Assembly: GCA_002361175.1 (NCBI GenBank)
Contig: DESG01000142.1
Span: 1-15,977, forward strand
Source of the DNA: Lachnoclostridium sp. UBA3320
GTDB taxonomy: Bacteria; Bacillota; Clostridia; Lachnospirales; Lachnospiraceae
Length of the DNA stretch: 15,977 bases
Direction: 5' to 3'
The translations under genes were made by a program, and so were the position numbers. Under the pieces are notes generated by a model. That model had not been told where the DNA came from and ran no database searches. It saw only the letters and a list, made by a program, of their open reading frames with translations. Shown here one piece after another: positions 1 through 7,035 of this stretch (position 1 is its first letter; the number at the start of each line of letters is the position of its first letter).

Positions 1-63
1 TTTAAGGGGTATCTGAACTGTTACTTTTAGTTATGTTTATTCTGCAAAAATTAAAAAAAAGGC

Positions 64-92
64 TTGCATTTTTAAATGACATATTATATAAT
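64..92 (+). promoter_or_regulatory. Promoter of the tRNA-Gln pair
   Basis: A -35 like TTGCAT at 64-69 is followed after exactly 17 bases by a perfect TATAAT at 87-92. This is a sigma-A type promoter pointing at the two tRNA genes, with initiation expected near base 99. A 10-bp inverted repeat (95-104 with 116-125) begins just after the -10 box. Bases 1-60 upstream hold no gene or motif that I recognise; they may be the tail of an upstream intergenic region. Confidence 0.7.
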
Positions 93-136
93 AAGCAAGT
101 GCTTTGAAAAGAAAGAAGCACTTGCAGATTTATTAA

Positions 137-208
137 TGGGCTATCGCCAAATGGTAAGGCACTGGACTCTGACTCCAGCATTTCAAGGTTCGAATCCTTG
201 TAGCCCAG
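137..208 (+). tRNA. tRNA-Gln (anticodon CUG), copy 1
   Basis: A complete cloverleaf can be drawn. The acceptor stem is TGGGCTA (137-143) with TAGCCCA (201-207) and discriminator G208. The D arm is 146-160. The anticodon stem is CTGGA/TCCAG around loop CTCTGAC, with anticodon CTG at 169-171. The T arm is CAAGG-TTCGAAT-CCTTG (184-200). The anticodon reads CAG codons, so it is charged with glutamine. The 3' CCA is not encoded and must be added by nucleotidyltransferase. The U1-A72 pair is usual for bacterial tRNA-Gln. It is probably co-transcribed with the copy 26 nt downstream. Confidence 0.97.
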
Positions 209-234
209 TTTAAGCTTTAAAGATATATATTTGA

Positions 235-306
235 TGGGCTATCGCCAAACGGTAAGGCACTGGACTCTGACTCCAGCATTTCAAGGTTCGAATCCTTGTA
301 GCCCAG
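235..306 (+). tRNA. tRNA-Gln (anticodon CUG), copy 2
   Basis: This is a second 72-nt tRNA-Gln, identical to the first except for one D-loop base (C250 here, T152 in copy 1). The anticodon CTG lies at 267-269, and again no CCA is encoded. The 26-nt spacer between the copies has no promoter I can see, so both should come from one precursor ending at the terminator at 311-345. The near-identity suggests a recent tandem duplication or gene conversion. Confidence 0.97.
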
Positions 307-310
307 TTTA

Positions 311-345
311 AAAAACAGGCTGATTATTCTAAAGCCTGTTTTTTT
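311..345 (+). terminator. Rho-independent terminator of the tRNA operon
   Basis: Inverted repeat AACAGGCT (314-321) with AGCCTGTT (333-340), an 11-nt loop, A-rich sequence before and an uninterrupted run of T after (339-345). This is a classical intrinsic terminator directly after the second tRNA. Confidence 0.9.
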
Positions 346-360
346 GCAATAAAAAATGCC

Positions 361-389
361 TTGTGATAAGTTGTAGTTTATGATATACT
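361..389 (+). promoter_or_regulatory. Promoter with extended -10 for the Big_2 protein gene
   Basis: TTGTGA at 361-366, a 17-base spacer and TATACT at 384-389, with a TG at 381-382 that makes an extended -10. It lies about 45 bases before the start codon at 437. The call rests on motif match only. Confidence 0.55.
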
Positions 390-426
390 CATATATACAA
401 TAAGTTACGGTATACTGCCGTAGAAT

Positions 427-431
427 GGAGG
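427..431 (+). promoter_or_regulatory. Ribosome binding site that decides the Big_2 gene start
   Basis: GGAGG is followed by five bases and then ATG at 437. An earlier in-frame ATG at 425 overlaps this motif and has no Shine-Dalgarno sequence of its own, so the product should begin MIKES. Confidence 0.8.
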
Positions 432-436
432 AAATT

Positions 437-1444
437 ATGATTAAAGAAAGTTTTATAAAAAAATCAGGAGCAGTATTGTTAGTAGCTTCAATGGCAATAA
501 GTGGTATAACCTGTGCTCCTTCTGTTACAAAAGCAGCAGATGAAGTATCTCTTGTGTATGATTCTAATGAAGCAGTTGCTAATACTGAAATTCCATATGA
601 TTTTTCAGTAGCCGATTCAGGTACAGTATATATTGATTTAATAGTTCCTGAGATGGTAAATGGTATGATGTCTTTTTATCAGAATGACGCATATGTTAAT
701 AATGAAAGATTAACAAATGATGCTAGTACATGGGAATATATTGAAGATGAGTATGGTTCTACATATGTTCATACAATGGCGTTAAAAAATCCTACACCAG
801 CGGACTGGACTGTATCATTAAATTTTGATACTGAAACTGCTTATATATTATCAGTTTCACAGGAAAAGACTTTGGCAGCTCTCAATAAAAATTCTGTTAC
901 GCTGACAGCTGGTTTTTCAGACAAGCTTTCTGTTCAGGGTGCAGAAGGCACAGTTACATGGAAAAGCAGTAATAATAAGGTTGCAACCGTAAGTTCTGAT
1001 GGCAATGTAACAGGTAAGAAAGCAGGTTCAGCAAAGATTACAGCTACAACAGAGAATGGTCAGGTTCTTACATGTACAGTTTCAGTTAAAAAGAATGTAT
1101 ATAACCAGAACAGAGTTTATCCAAATGCAGTAACTTATGGAAAATCGGTAGTTCAAGTTTATAAGATGTCTTATGATAAAAAAGGCAATCTTGTGATTAA
1201 AGCAAGTGTATTAAATAACAGTGGAAGAAGGTCTGCGGGAATTAAAAAACTTACTATTACAGTAAAAAATGACAAAAATAAGAAAGTTGGTACTTATACC
1301 ATAAAAGATAAGAGATTTTCTTTAGACAGCAATGATTCCAAAGATTTTACATTTAAAATTAATAAATCTGATTTAAAGATTAAAAATGCTGATTTGCGTA
1401 CAGCATCGTATAAAACAGGAGGCACAATTTTATATGTGCGCTAA
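437..1444 (+). CDS. Secreted protein with a Big_2 (bacterial Ig-like) domain
   Basis: The start is ATG 437, not the in-frame ATG at 425, because GGAGG (427-431) sits five bases before 437 and the 425 codon overlaps that ribosome binding site. The product is 335 aa. Residues 1-34 are a Sec signal peptide: a Lys-containing n-region, a hydrophobic core at about 10-24, and a likely cleavage after KAA. Cys26 has no lipobox, so I do not call it a lipoprotein. Residues about 36-140 are an unrecognised beta-rich region. Residues about 150-220 match the Big_2 fold, including the VTWKSSN and SDGNVTG...AGSAKIT signatures. The C-terminal part (about 236-335) looks like another Ig-like beta-sandwich rich in Lys. 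No LPXTG motif or membrane anchor is present, so it is probably released or bound non-covalently to the wall. Its role may be adhesion or wall association. It is monocistronic between its own promoter and a hairpin. Confidence 0.8.
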   Translation: MIKESFIKKSGAVLLVASMAISGITCAPSVTKAADEVSLVYDSNEAVANTEIPYDFSVADSGTVYIDLIVPEMVNGMMSFYQNDAYVNNERLTNDASTWEYIEDEYGSTYVHTMALKNPTPADWTVSLNFDTETAYILSVSQEKTLAALNKNSVTLTAGFSDKLSVQGAEGTVTWKSSNNKVATVSSDGNVTGKKAGSAKITATTENGQVLTCTVSVKKNVYNQNRVYPNAVTYGKSVVQVYKMSYDKKGNLVIKASVLNNSGRRSAGIKKLTITVKNDKNKKVGTYTIKDKRFSLDSNDSKDFTFKINKSDLKIKNADLRTASYKTGGTILYVR

Positions 1445-1472
1445 TATATAGTTAGATATATAGAAAAGAGAG

Positions 1473-1509
1473 ATGCCTGGATATTGCAAAAATTGCAGTT
1501 TCTAGGCAT
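1473..1509 (+). terminator. Hairpin after the Big_2 gene, possible terminator
   Basis: Bases 1473-1481 pair with 1501-1509 (9 bp, one G-U), and inside them TGCAA (1485-1489) pairs with TTGCA (1493-1497). The hairpin lies 29 bases after the stop codon. The following sequence is only mildly T-rich (TTCCATATTT), so termination may be weak. Confidence 0.5.
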
Positions 1510-1531
1510 TTCCATATTTAAAAAAATTAAG

Positions 1532-1560
1532 TAAACATTTCTTAATATATCTGTTATAAT
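1532..1560 (+). promoter_or_regulatory. Promoter of yqeY-GT2
   Basis: TAAACA at 1532-1537, a 17-base spacer and a perfect TATAAT at 1555-1560, about 40 bases before the yqeY-like start codon. Confidence 0.65.
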
Positions 1561-1600
1561 AGTTTTGTTTTAATTATGTTAAAATTAGGAGGATTTTATT

Positions 1601-2047
1601 ATGAACAAGATTGATTTTATACGTAGTGAAATGATGGCAGCGATGAAGGCTAAAGACAAGGAACGTAAAAATGTCCTTTCAAGTTTGCTTACAGCTTTGA
1701 AAAATGTGCAGATAGATAAAAGAGAAGAGCTTACAGAAGAGGAAGAGAACCAAGTTGTGTTAAAGCTTATCAAGCAGTCTAAAGAAACGCTTGAAATGAC
1801 CCCAGCAGACAGAAAAGATATTATAGATGAGTGTAATTACACTATAAAAGTACTTGAGGAATATGCTCCTAAGATGATGAATGAGGAGGAAATTAGGGAA
1901 ATTGCCAATTCTGTTTTAAAAGAACTTGGCATAGACACACCAACAGCTTCCGACAAAGGTAAGATTATGAAAGCACTTATGCCAAAGGTGAAAGGAAAGG
2001 CTGACGGGAAACTTGTGAACCAAGTTATCAGCAGTCTGCTTGTATAG
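1601..2047 (+). CDS. yqeY: YqeY-like protein (GatB/YqeY domain)
   Basis: A 148-aa protein, the usual length for the YqeY family. It is nearly all helical and highly charged. The N-terminal part resembles family members (SEMMAAMKAKDKERKNVLSS), and the C-terminal part (about 95-148) contains the conserved region with DKGKIMKALMPKVKGKADG. That C-terminal fold resembles the tail domain of GatB, the amidotransferase subunit that makes Gln-tRNA. YqeY is thought to bind tRNA, but its function is not settled. It has no amidase or ATP-binding domain. AGGAGG at 1587-1592 lies eight bases before ATG. The gene follows its own promoter and precedes the glycosyltransferase by 36 bases with no terminator, so the two are probably co-transcribed. 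The nearby tRNA-Gln genes are a tempting but unproven link. Confidence 0.9.
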   Translation: MNKIDFIRSEMMAAMKAKDKERKNVLSSLLTALKNVQIDKREELTEEEENQVVLKLIKQSKETLEMTPADRKDIIDECNYTIKVLEEYAPKMMNEEEIREIANSVLKELGIDTPTASDKGKIMKALMPKVKGKADGKLVNQVISSLLV

Positions 2048-2083
2048 TCTGTTTATATCAAAAAAGAAAGGTTTGTTTTATCA

Positions 2084-3046
2084 ATGAAATCTAAAATCAT
2101 ATGGCTTGTCATTCCCTGTTATAATGAGCAGGAGGTACTTTCTGAAACATCTAAACAACTTCAGGATATTATGTATGGGCTTATGGAAAAGGGAAAGATA
2201 AGTAATAAGAGCCGAATTGCATTTGTAAATGATGGTTCTAAAGATATGACATGGAATATAATATCACAACTTTATGAGGAAGATGGCATATTTACAGGCA
2301 TAAACCTTGCGCATAACAGAGGACATCAGAATGCGCTGCTTGCAGGGCTTATGACTGCCAAAAACTATGCTGATGCTGCTATTTCACTAGATGCTGACCT
2401 TCAAGACGATGTTAATGTAATTGAACAGTTTATTGATAAATTTCTTGAGGGAAAAGACATTGTATATGGTGTACGTTCTGCAAGAGATACTGATACTGTA
2501 TTTAAACGAGGTACTGCACGTGCATTTTATAAAGTGATGAAGTTTATGGGGGCTGATACTATTGAAGACCATGCTGATTACAGGCTTATGAGCAAGAGGG
2601 CACTTGAAGGTCTTGCACAGTTTAAAGAAGTGAATCTTTTTTTAAGAGGCATAGTTCCTATGATTGGATATGAAACAGATATTGTCTATTATGAACGCCA
2701 TGAGCGTTTTGCTGGCGAATCTAAATATCCGCTTAAAAAGATGCTGTCCTTTGCAGTAGATGGAATTACATCATGCAGTGTAAAACCTATAAGAATGATT
2801 ACAACGCTTGGTGTGTTGGTGTTTTCAGTAAGCATAATAATGTTGATATATTTTTTAGTAGTTTGGGCATTTGGAAGAACAGTTGCAGGTTGGACAAGTA
2901 TAGTTATATCTTTATGGGGAATAGGGGGACTTATTCTGTTGTCACTTGGAATAATAGGTGAATATATAGGCAAGATATATATGGAAGTAAAAGAACGTCC
3001 AAGGTTTATAATAAAAGATGTACTTTATAATGATAAGGACATCTGA
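2084..3046 (+). CDS. GT2 membrane glycosyltransferase, GtrB/DPM1-like
   Basis: A 320-aa family 2 glycosyltransferase. The GT-A domain covers residues about 5-230: PCYNE (11-15), ND-GS (49-52), the metal-binding DAD (103-105) followed by LQDD, and the RFAGESKYP region (208-216) typical of polyprenyl-phosphate glycosyltransferases. Two transmembrane helices follow at about 237-262 and 272-296, ending in a short cytoplasmic tail rich in charge. This layout matches GtrB-like enzymes, which move a sugar from a nucleotide donor to undecaprenyl phosphate on the inner membrane face for later use in wall polysaccharide or teichoic acid decoration. The donor sugar cannot be read from sequence. No flippase or GtrC-like partner is next to it. 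The ribosome binding site is modest (AGAAAGG at 2065-2071, 12 bases from ATG). Confidence 0.9.
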   Translation: MKSKIIWLVIPCYNEQEVLSETSKQLQDIMYGLMEKGKISNKSRIAFVNDGSKDMTWNIISQLYEEDGIFTGINLAHNRGHQNALLAGLMTAKNYADAAISLDADLQDDVNVIEQFIDKFLEGKDIVYGVRSARDTDTVFKRGTARAFYKVMKFMGADTIEDHADYRLMSKRALEGLAQFKEVNLFLRGIVPMIGYETDIVYYERHERFAGESKYPLKKMLSFAVDGITSCSVKPIRMITTLGVLVFSVSIIMLIYFLVVWAFGRTVAGWTSIVISLWGIGGLILLSLGIIGEYIGKIYMEVKERPRFIIKDVLYNDKDI

Positions 3047-3053
3047 CTGTGAA

Positions 3054-3097
3054 ACAGGAGAGGATGTGCAGTAGGTATTCTGCACATCTTTGCCTGT
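3054..3097. terminator. Bidirectional hairpin between converging genes
   Basis: A perfect 9-bp stem, GATGTGCAG (3063-3071) with CTGCACATC (3080-3088), is enclosed by a second one, ACAGG (3054-3058) with CCTGT (3093-3097). It lies between the stop codons of the GT2 gene (plus) and the ABC-F gene (minus), 58 bases apart. Neither side has a strong T run, so it may terminate both transcripts inefficiently or protect 3' ends. Confidence 0.6.
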
Positions 3098-3104
3098 AAT
3101 ATAT

Positions 3105-4736
3105 TTAGTCATCGGTTTCTGTCTGTACTGAAAGTATCTGTCTTTTGCGTGCAAGTTCATCACTGTCAAGGTATTCATCATAAGTAGTTATCTTATCAAT
3201 AAGTCCTCCTGGTGTAATTTCTATAATGCGGTTAGCTATAGTCTGTATAAACTGATGGTCCTGTGATGTAAACAAAACCACGCCTGGGAATTTGATAAGC
3301 CCGTTGTTAAGTGAAGTGATGGACTCCATGTCAAGATGTGCAGTAGGTTCATCTATTATAAGTATATTAGAGCCAAGTATCATCATCTTAGAAAGCATTA
3401 CACGCACACGTTCACCACCAGAAAGCACATTTACTTTCTTAATACCATCTTCGCCAGGGAAGAGCATACGTCCAAGAAAACCACGTACATATGTCGGGTC
3501 TTTTTCAGGTGAAAAAGGCATAAGCCAGTCTACAATAGTTTCGCTGCCTTCAAATAGTTCTGTATTATCTTTTGGGAAATATGAAAAACTTGTAGTAACT
3601 CCCCATTTATATGAACCTTCATCTGGCTCCATCTCACCAGCAAGTATTTTAAATAAAGTAGTATTGGCTATTGTATTGCTTCCTACAAAAGCAATTTTAT
3701 CTTCTCTGCCAACGATAAATGAAATATCGTCAAGAACTTTAACACCGTCTATTGTCTTAGAAATATGCTCCACAGTAAGAACTTCATTACCTATTTCACG
3801 GTCAGGGCGAAAGTCAATATATGGATATTTACGGCTTGAAGGTTTCATTTCATCAAGCTGAATTTTTTCAAGGGCGTGTTTACGTGAAGTAGCTTGCTTT
3901 GATTTGGAAGCGTTGGCACTGAAACGCTGTATAAAAGATTGCAGTTCTTTTATCTTCTCCTCTTTCTTTTTGTTGGCTTCTTTCATCTGTTTAATCATAA
4001 GCTGACTAGATTCATACCAGAAGTCATAGTTTCCAGTGTAGAGCTGTATCTTTGCATAGTCAATATCAGCAATATGCGTACACACTTTGTTTAAGAAATA
4101 ACGGTCATGTGAAACAACAATTACTGTGTTATCAAAATTAATAAGAAATTCTTCAAGCCAGCGTATTGCTTCAAGGTCTAAGTGGTTAGTTGGCTCATCA
4201 AGAAGGAGTATGTCAGGGTTTCCAAAAAGAGCTTGTGCAAGCAAAACTTTAATTTTATCACTAGCAGGAAGTTCAGACATTTTTTTGTCATGGATATCTG
4301 TAGCTATTCCCAGTCCATTAAGTAAAGTAGCAGCATCAGACTCAGCTTCCCATCCGTCCATACCAGCAAACTCAGCTTCAAGTTCACTTGCCTTTATGCC
4401 ATCTTCTTCAGTAAAATCTTCTTTTGCATATATCTCTTCTTTTTCCTTCATTATCTCATAAAGACGCTCATTGCCCATAATAACAGTGTCAAGTACCTTG
4501 CATCCGTCATACTGGAAATGGTCCTGTTTAAGGAAAGAGAGCCTCTGTCCTGGTGTAATTACAATTTCACCTTTACTTGGTTCAATTTCACCTATTAGGA
4601 TTTTTAAAAATGTGGACTTACCTGCACCATTAGCACCAATAAGCCCATAGCAGTTGCCTTCTGTAAACTTAATATTTACATCTTCAAATAATGCTTTTTT
4701 ACCCAGTCGCAGGGTTACATTGTTTGCCTGTATCAT
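3105..4736 (-). CDS. ABC-F family ATPase, YkpA/YbiT-like
   Basis: A 543-aa soluble protein with two ABC ATPase domains, no membrane helices and the charged ABC-F linker (about 245-300, including SKSKQATSRKHALEK). ABC-F proteins bind the ribosomal E site and act in translation or antibiotic protection. NBD1 has a canonical Walker A (GANGAGKST, Lys40), Walker B with Glu181 and switch His210, but its signature position reads LPASD (156-160) instead of LSGGE. NBD2 has an intact LSGGE (438-442) and Asp462/Glu463, but its Walker A reads GSNTIANTT (352-360), with Asn358 where Lys belongs, and Gln492 sits in the switch-His place (SQD). NBD2 Walker A pairs with the NBD1 signature, so one of the two ATP sites is degenerate throughout. 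From memory, a weakened second Walker A is a trait of the YkpA-like group; the Gln492 change looks additional. A resistance role cannot be inferred. Confidence 0.92.
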   Translation of the reverse strand: MIQANNVTLRLGKKALFEDVNIKFTEGNCYGLIGANGAGKSTFLKILIGEIEPSKGEIVITPGQRLSFLKQDHFQYDGCKVLDTVIMGNERLYEIMKEKEEIYAKEDFTEEDGIKASELEAEFAGMDGWEAESDAATLLNGLGIATDIHDKKMSELPASDKIKVLLAQALFGNPDILLLDEPTNHLDLEAIRWLEEFLINFDNTVIVVSHDRYFLNKVCTHIADIDYAKIQLYTGNYDFWYESSQLMIKQMKEANKKKEEKIKELQSFIQRFSANASKSKQATSRKHALEKIQLDEMKPSSRKYPYIDFRPDREIGNEVLTVEHISKTIDGVKVLDDISFIVGREDKIAFVGSNTIANTTLFKILAGEMEPDEGSYKWGVTTSFSYFPKDNTELFEGSETIVDWLMPFSPEKDPTYVRGFLGRMLFPGEDGIKKVNVLSGGERVRVMLSKMMILGSNILIIDEPTAHLDMESITSLNNGLIKFPGVVLFTSQDHQFIQTIANRIIEITPGGLIDKITTYDEYLDSDELARKRQILSVQTETDD

Positions 4737-4779
4737 TTTACATAATTCCTTTCTTTGTTGTTTAAGGTTCTAACTTTTT

Positions 4780-4809
4780 CTATTTTACAGTAAAATAGTG
4801 ATTTTGCAA
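4780..4809 (-). promoter_or_regulatory. ABC-F promoter overlapped by a 19-bp palindrome
   Basis: Read on the minus strand, TTGCAA (4804-4809) and TAAAAT (4782-4787) are spaced by 16 bases, a plausible sigma-A promoter about 45 bases before the ABC-F start. The -10 box lies inside a perfect palindrome, CTATTTTAC-A-GTAAAATAG (4780-4798), which could be a repressor site. I do not recognise the regulator. Confidence 0.5.
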
Positions 4810-4858
4810 GGTTTTTTGAAGATAATCTTCTTTTTTTATAAATTTATCTAACTTTGTT

Positions 4859-4887
4859 TTGCATGATTGGGAAAAGTGTAGTAATAT
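4859..4887 (+). promoter_or_regulatory. Possible promoter of the GH13 pseudoenzyme gene
   Basis: TTGCAT (4859-4864), a 17-base spacer and TAATAT (4882-4887). The -35 is the same as in the tRNA promoter; the -10 is weak, and overlapping AT-rich alternatives exist at 4887-4894. Downstream in the leader, GGCAAT (4919-4924) and ATTGCC (4933-4938) form a small hairpin. Confidence 0.35.
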
Positions 4888-4964
4888 ATAAAATAGGATA
4901 TTGGCACATTAAAGAACAGGCAATGCAACTGTATTGCCAGACATAATAATTCTAAGGAGATACG

Positions 4965-6962
4965 ATGGAAAAAAAGAATAGTCTTTTTAACATTCAACCA
5001 GGAGATACTTTATCTTTTGGCATAATAAGGGTAGCTGCGGGAGTGCAGTTTTCCATATACCTTCCAGATGGAAATGACTGTAAGCTTAAATTTTATTATA
5101 CAGGAAGAAAAGAACCAGCATGTATTATACCGCTTACTAATGAATACAAACGAGGCGGCGTCTATTTTATAACTATTACAGGAATAAATAAAACCGATAG
5201 TAGAGAACGCAGCCTTATGCAGATACTATCCCAAGATTTTGAGTATATGTATGAAGCTAGCGGCAGAGAATTTGTTGACCCATATGCACATATAATACAC
5301 GGAAAACAAGTTTGGGGAAAAGTACTAAACAGCAGTCAGAAAGAATTTGTGCGAGGCGGAATATGCCTTGATGAGTTTAACTGGGAAGATGACCATCAGA
5401 TTATGAGGCCATTTGATAAGGTTATATTATACCAGCTTCATGTAAGAGGGTATACAAAACACCCATCTTCAGGTGTTAAAAATAAAGGAACGTATAAAGG
5501 ATTGGTGGAAAAAATACCATATATGAAAGACCTTGGAATAAATGCACTTCTTTTGCTTCCATGTTATGAGTTTAATGAGATACAAGAAGAAGTGTATATA
5601 TACAATGGCAGACCTATTACAAAAGATAAGGCAGAAGAAATAAGCTCTAATGATAGAGATGCACTTCAAAGTTATATAAGGTTAAATTATTGGGGATATG
5701 GGGCAGGGAATACATACTATCTTGCCCCTAAAACTGCATACGCATCAGATAAAAGTAATCCTGTGAGTGAATTTAAAAACTTTGTTAAAGCTTTCCATAA
5801 AGAAGGAATAGAGGTTCTTATGGATATATATTTTTCACCTGGAACTAATCTCTATCTTATGACAGATTGTTTAAGAAATTGGGTGCTTGAGTATCATATT
5901 GATGGTTTTCGTATAAATAATGACGTTATGCCTGCCTTAGCACTTATATCAGACCCCGTACTTTCTGGTGTTAAGATAATTACTTCATATTGGGATGATG
6001 GGCTTTTGCATAGTCAGGGCAGTTGTTCTGGAAAATTTCTTGCTGAATACAATGAAGGGTTTATGAATGATGCCAGAAAATTTTTAAAAAGTGACGAGGG
6101 TATGACTGGAAGCTTTGCAGAACGTTTTAGGCGCAATCCGTCAAAATATTCAGTTATTAATTTTATAACACATGTCAATGGCTTTACGATGATGGACCTT
6201 GTATCATATGATATAAAACACAATGAGTCCAATGGTGAAAAGAACAGAGATGGTACAGATTATAACTATAGTTGGAACTGTGGTACAGAGGGCAAGTCAA
6301 GAAAACAAAGCATTTCCATAAAGCGTATGAGACAGATAAGAAATGCTTTTATTATGTTACTTTTAAGCCAAGGTACACCTATGATTCTTGCAGGCGATGA
6401 ATTTGGCAATACACAATCTGGCAATAACAATGCATACTGCCATGATAATAATATTACATGGCTTAACTGGAAATATGGCAAACGTGAAGCAGAAATACTT
6501 GAGTATGTAAAAAAACTGATATCGTTTAGGAAAGAACACCCTATACTTCATCATCCTGAATATTTACCAATGTCTGACAATAAGCGCCTGGGTCTGCCTG
6601 CAATATCAATACATGGCACACAGGCATGGAGAGCAGACTATTCTAATTATAACAGAATGATTAGTTTTCTGTTAAATGGTGGCTACACAGATGATGGACA
6701 TGGCGGCACAGATGATATTATTTATATTATATTTAATATGTACTGGGAGTCTAAGACATTTGACATACCATCACTTCCTGCTGGCAAAAAGTGGTATACA
6801 GCGATTACTACTTATGATAATATGTTTTATGATATACCAGCGAAAAAGAAAAAAACAGAAAAAAGTAGAGTCAAAGCTGCAAAAACAGATAAAAAAGAGA
6901 TGGAATTACAGAGAAAAACTGTTGTTCCACCACGCTCAATTGTTGTATTTATTGGCAGATAA
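4965..6962 (+). CDS. Glycogen debranching-type GH13 protein lacking the catalytic residues (pseudoenzyme)
   Basis: A 665-aa homologue of GlgX/isoamylase. An N-terminal CBM48-like domain (about 15-105) precedes a GH13 barrel (about 145-560) and a beta C-terminal domain with a Lys-rich insert near 625-650. The fold is well kept: VDPYAH, the KHNESNGEKNRDG stretch and GDEFGNTQSGNNNAYCHDN all match debranching enzymes. The active site is not kept. Region II reads GFRINND, so the nucleophile Asp is Asn318 (Arg316 kept). Region III reads IITSYWD, so the acid/base Glu is Ser341. Region IV reads THVNGFT, so the His-Asp pair is Val404-Asn405. Region I reads DIYFSP instead of DxxxNH. Hydrolysis by the GH13 mechanism should be impossible. 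The frame is open throughout, so the protein is probably made. A binding or regulatory role in glycogen metabolism, as for the inactive plant isoamylase ISA2, is my inference. The start is well supported by AAGGAG (4954-4959). Confidence 0.9.
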   Translation: MEKKNSLFNIQPGDTLSFGIIRVAAGVQFSIYLPDGNDCKLKFYYTGRKEPACIIPLTNEYKRGGVYFITITGINKTDSRERSLMQILSQDFEYMYEASGREFVDPYAHIIHGKQVWGKVLNSSQKEFVRGGICLDEFNWEDDHQIMRPFDKVILYQLHVRGYTKHPSSGVKNKGTYKGLVEKIPYMKDLGINALLLLPCYEFNEIQEEVYIYNGRPITKDKAEEISSNDRDALQSYIRLNYWGYGAGNTYYLAPKTAYASDKSNPVSEFKNFVKAFHKEGIEVLMDIYFSPGTNLYLMTDCLRNWVLEYHIDGFRINNDVMPALALISDPVLSGVKIITSYWDDGLLHSQGSCSGKFLAEYNEGFMNDARKFLKSDEGMTGSFAERFRRNPSKYSVINFITHVNGFTMMDLVSYDIKHNESNGEKNRDGTDYNYSWNCGTEGKSRKQSISIKRMRQIRNAFIMLLLSQGTPMILAGDEFGNTQSGNNNAYCHDNNITWLNWKYGKREAEILEYVKKLISFRKEHPILHHPEYLPMSDNKRLGLPAISIHGTQAWRADYSNYNRMISFLLNGGYTDDGHGGTDDIIYIIFNMYWESKTFDIPSLPAGKKWYTAITTYDNMFYDIPAKKKKTEKSRVKAAKTDKKEMELQRKTVVPPRSIVVFIGR

Positions 6963-6973
6963 AATTTATAAAA

Positions 6974-7000
6974 ACCCCTGATACTTACTGCATCAGGGGT
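6974..7000. terminator. Bidirectional terminator, strong for the minus strand
   Basis: A perfect 9-bp stem, ACCCCTGAT (6974-6982) with ATCAGGGGT (6992-7000). Read on the minus strand it is followed by TTTTTATAAATTTT, so it is a good intrinsic terminator for the Cys-rich gene. Read on the plus strand it follows the GH13 gene but lacks a T run. Confidence 0.8.
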
Positions 7001-7035
7001 CTAGTACATAAGATACAATTTAGTGTCAAAATATT

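Noticed and set aside
437..540. Lipoprotein signal for the Big_2 protein (Cys26)
   Set aside because: Residues before Cys (SGIT) do not form a lipobox; a signal peptidase I site after KAA fits better.
3292..3861. 189-codon open frame on the plus strand opposite the ABC-F gene
   Set aside because: It lies wholly within a conserved coding region, its Ser-rich translation resembles no protein, and it is a reverse-complement shadow.
4126..4461. 111-codon plus-strand frame inside the ABC-F gene
   Set aside because: It is a shadow of the minus-strand coding sequence with no ribosome binding site.
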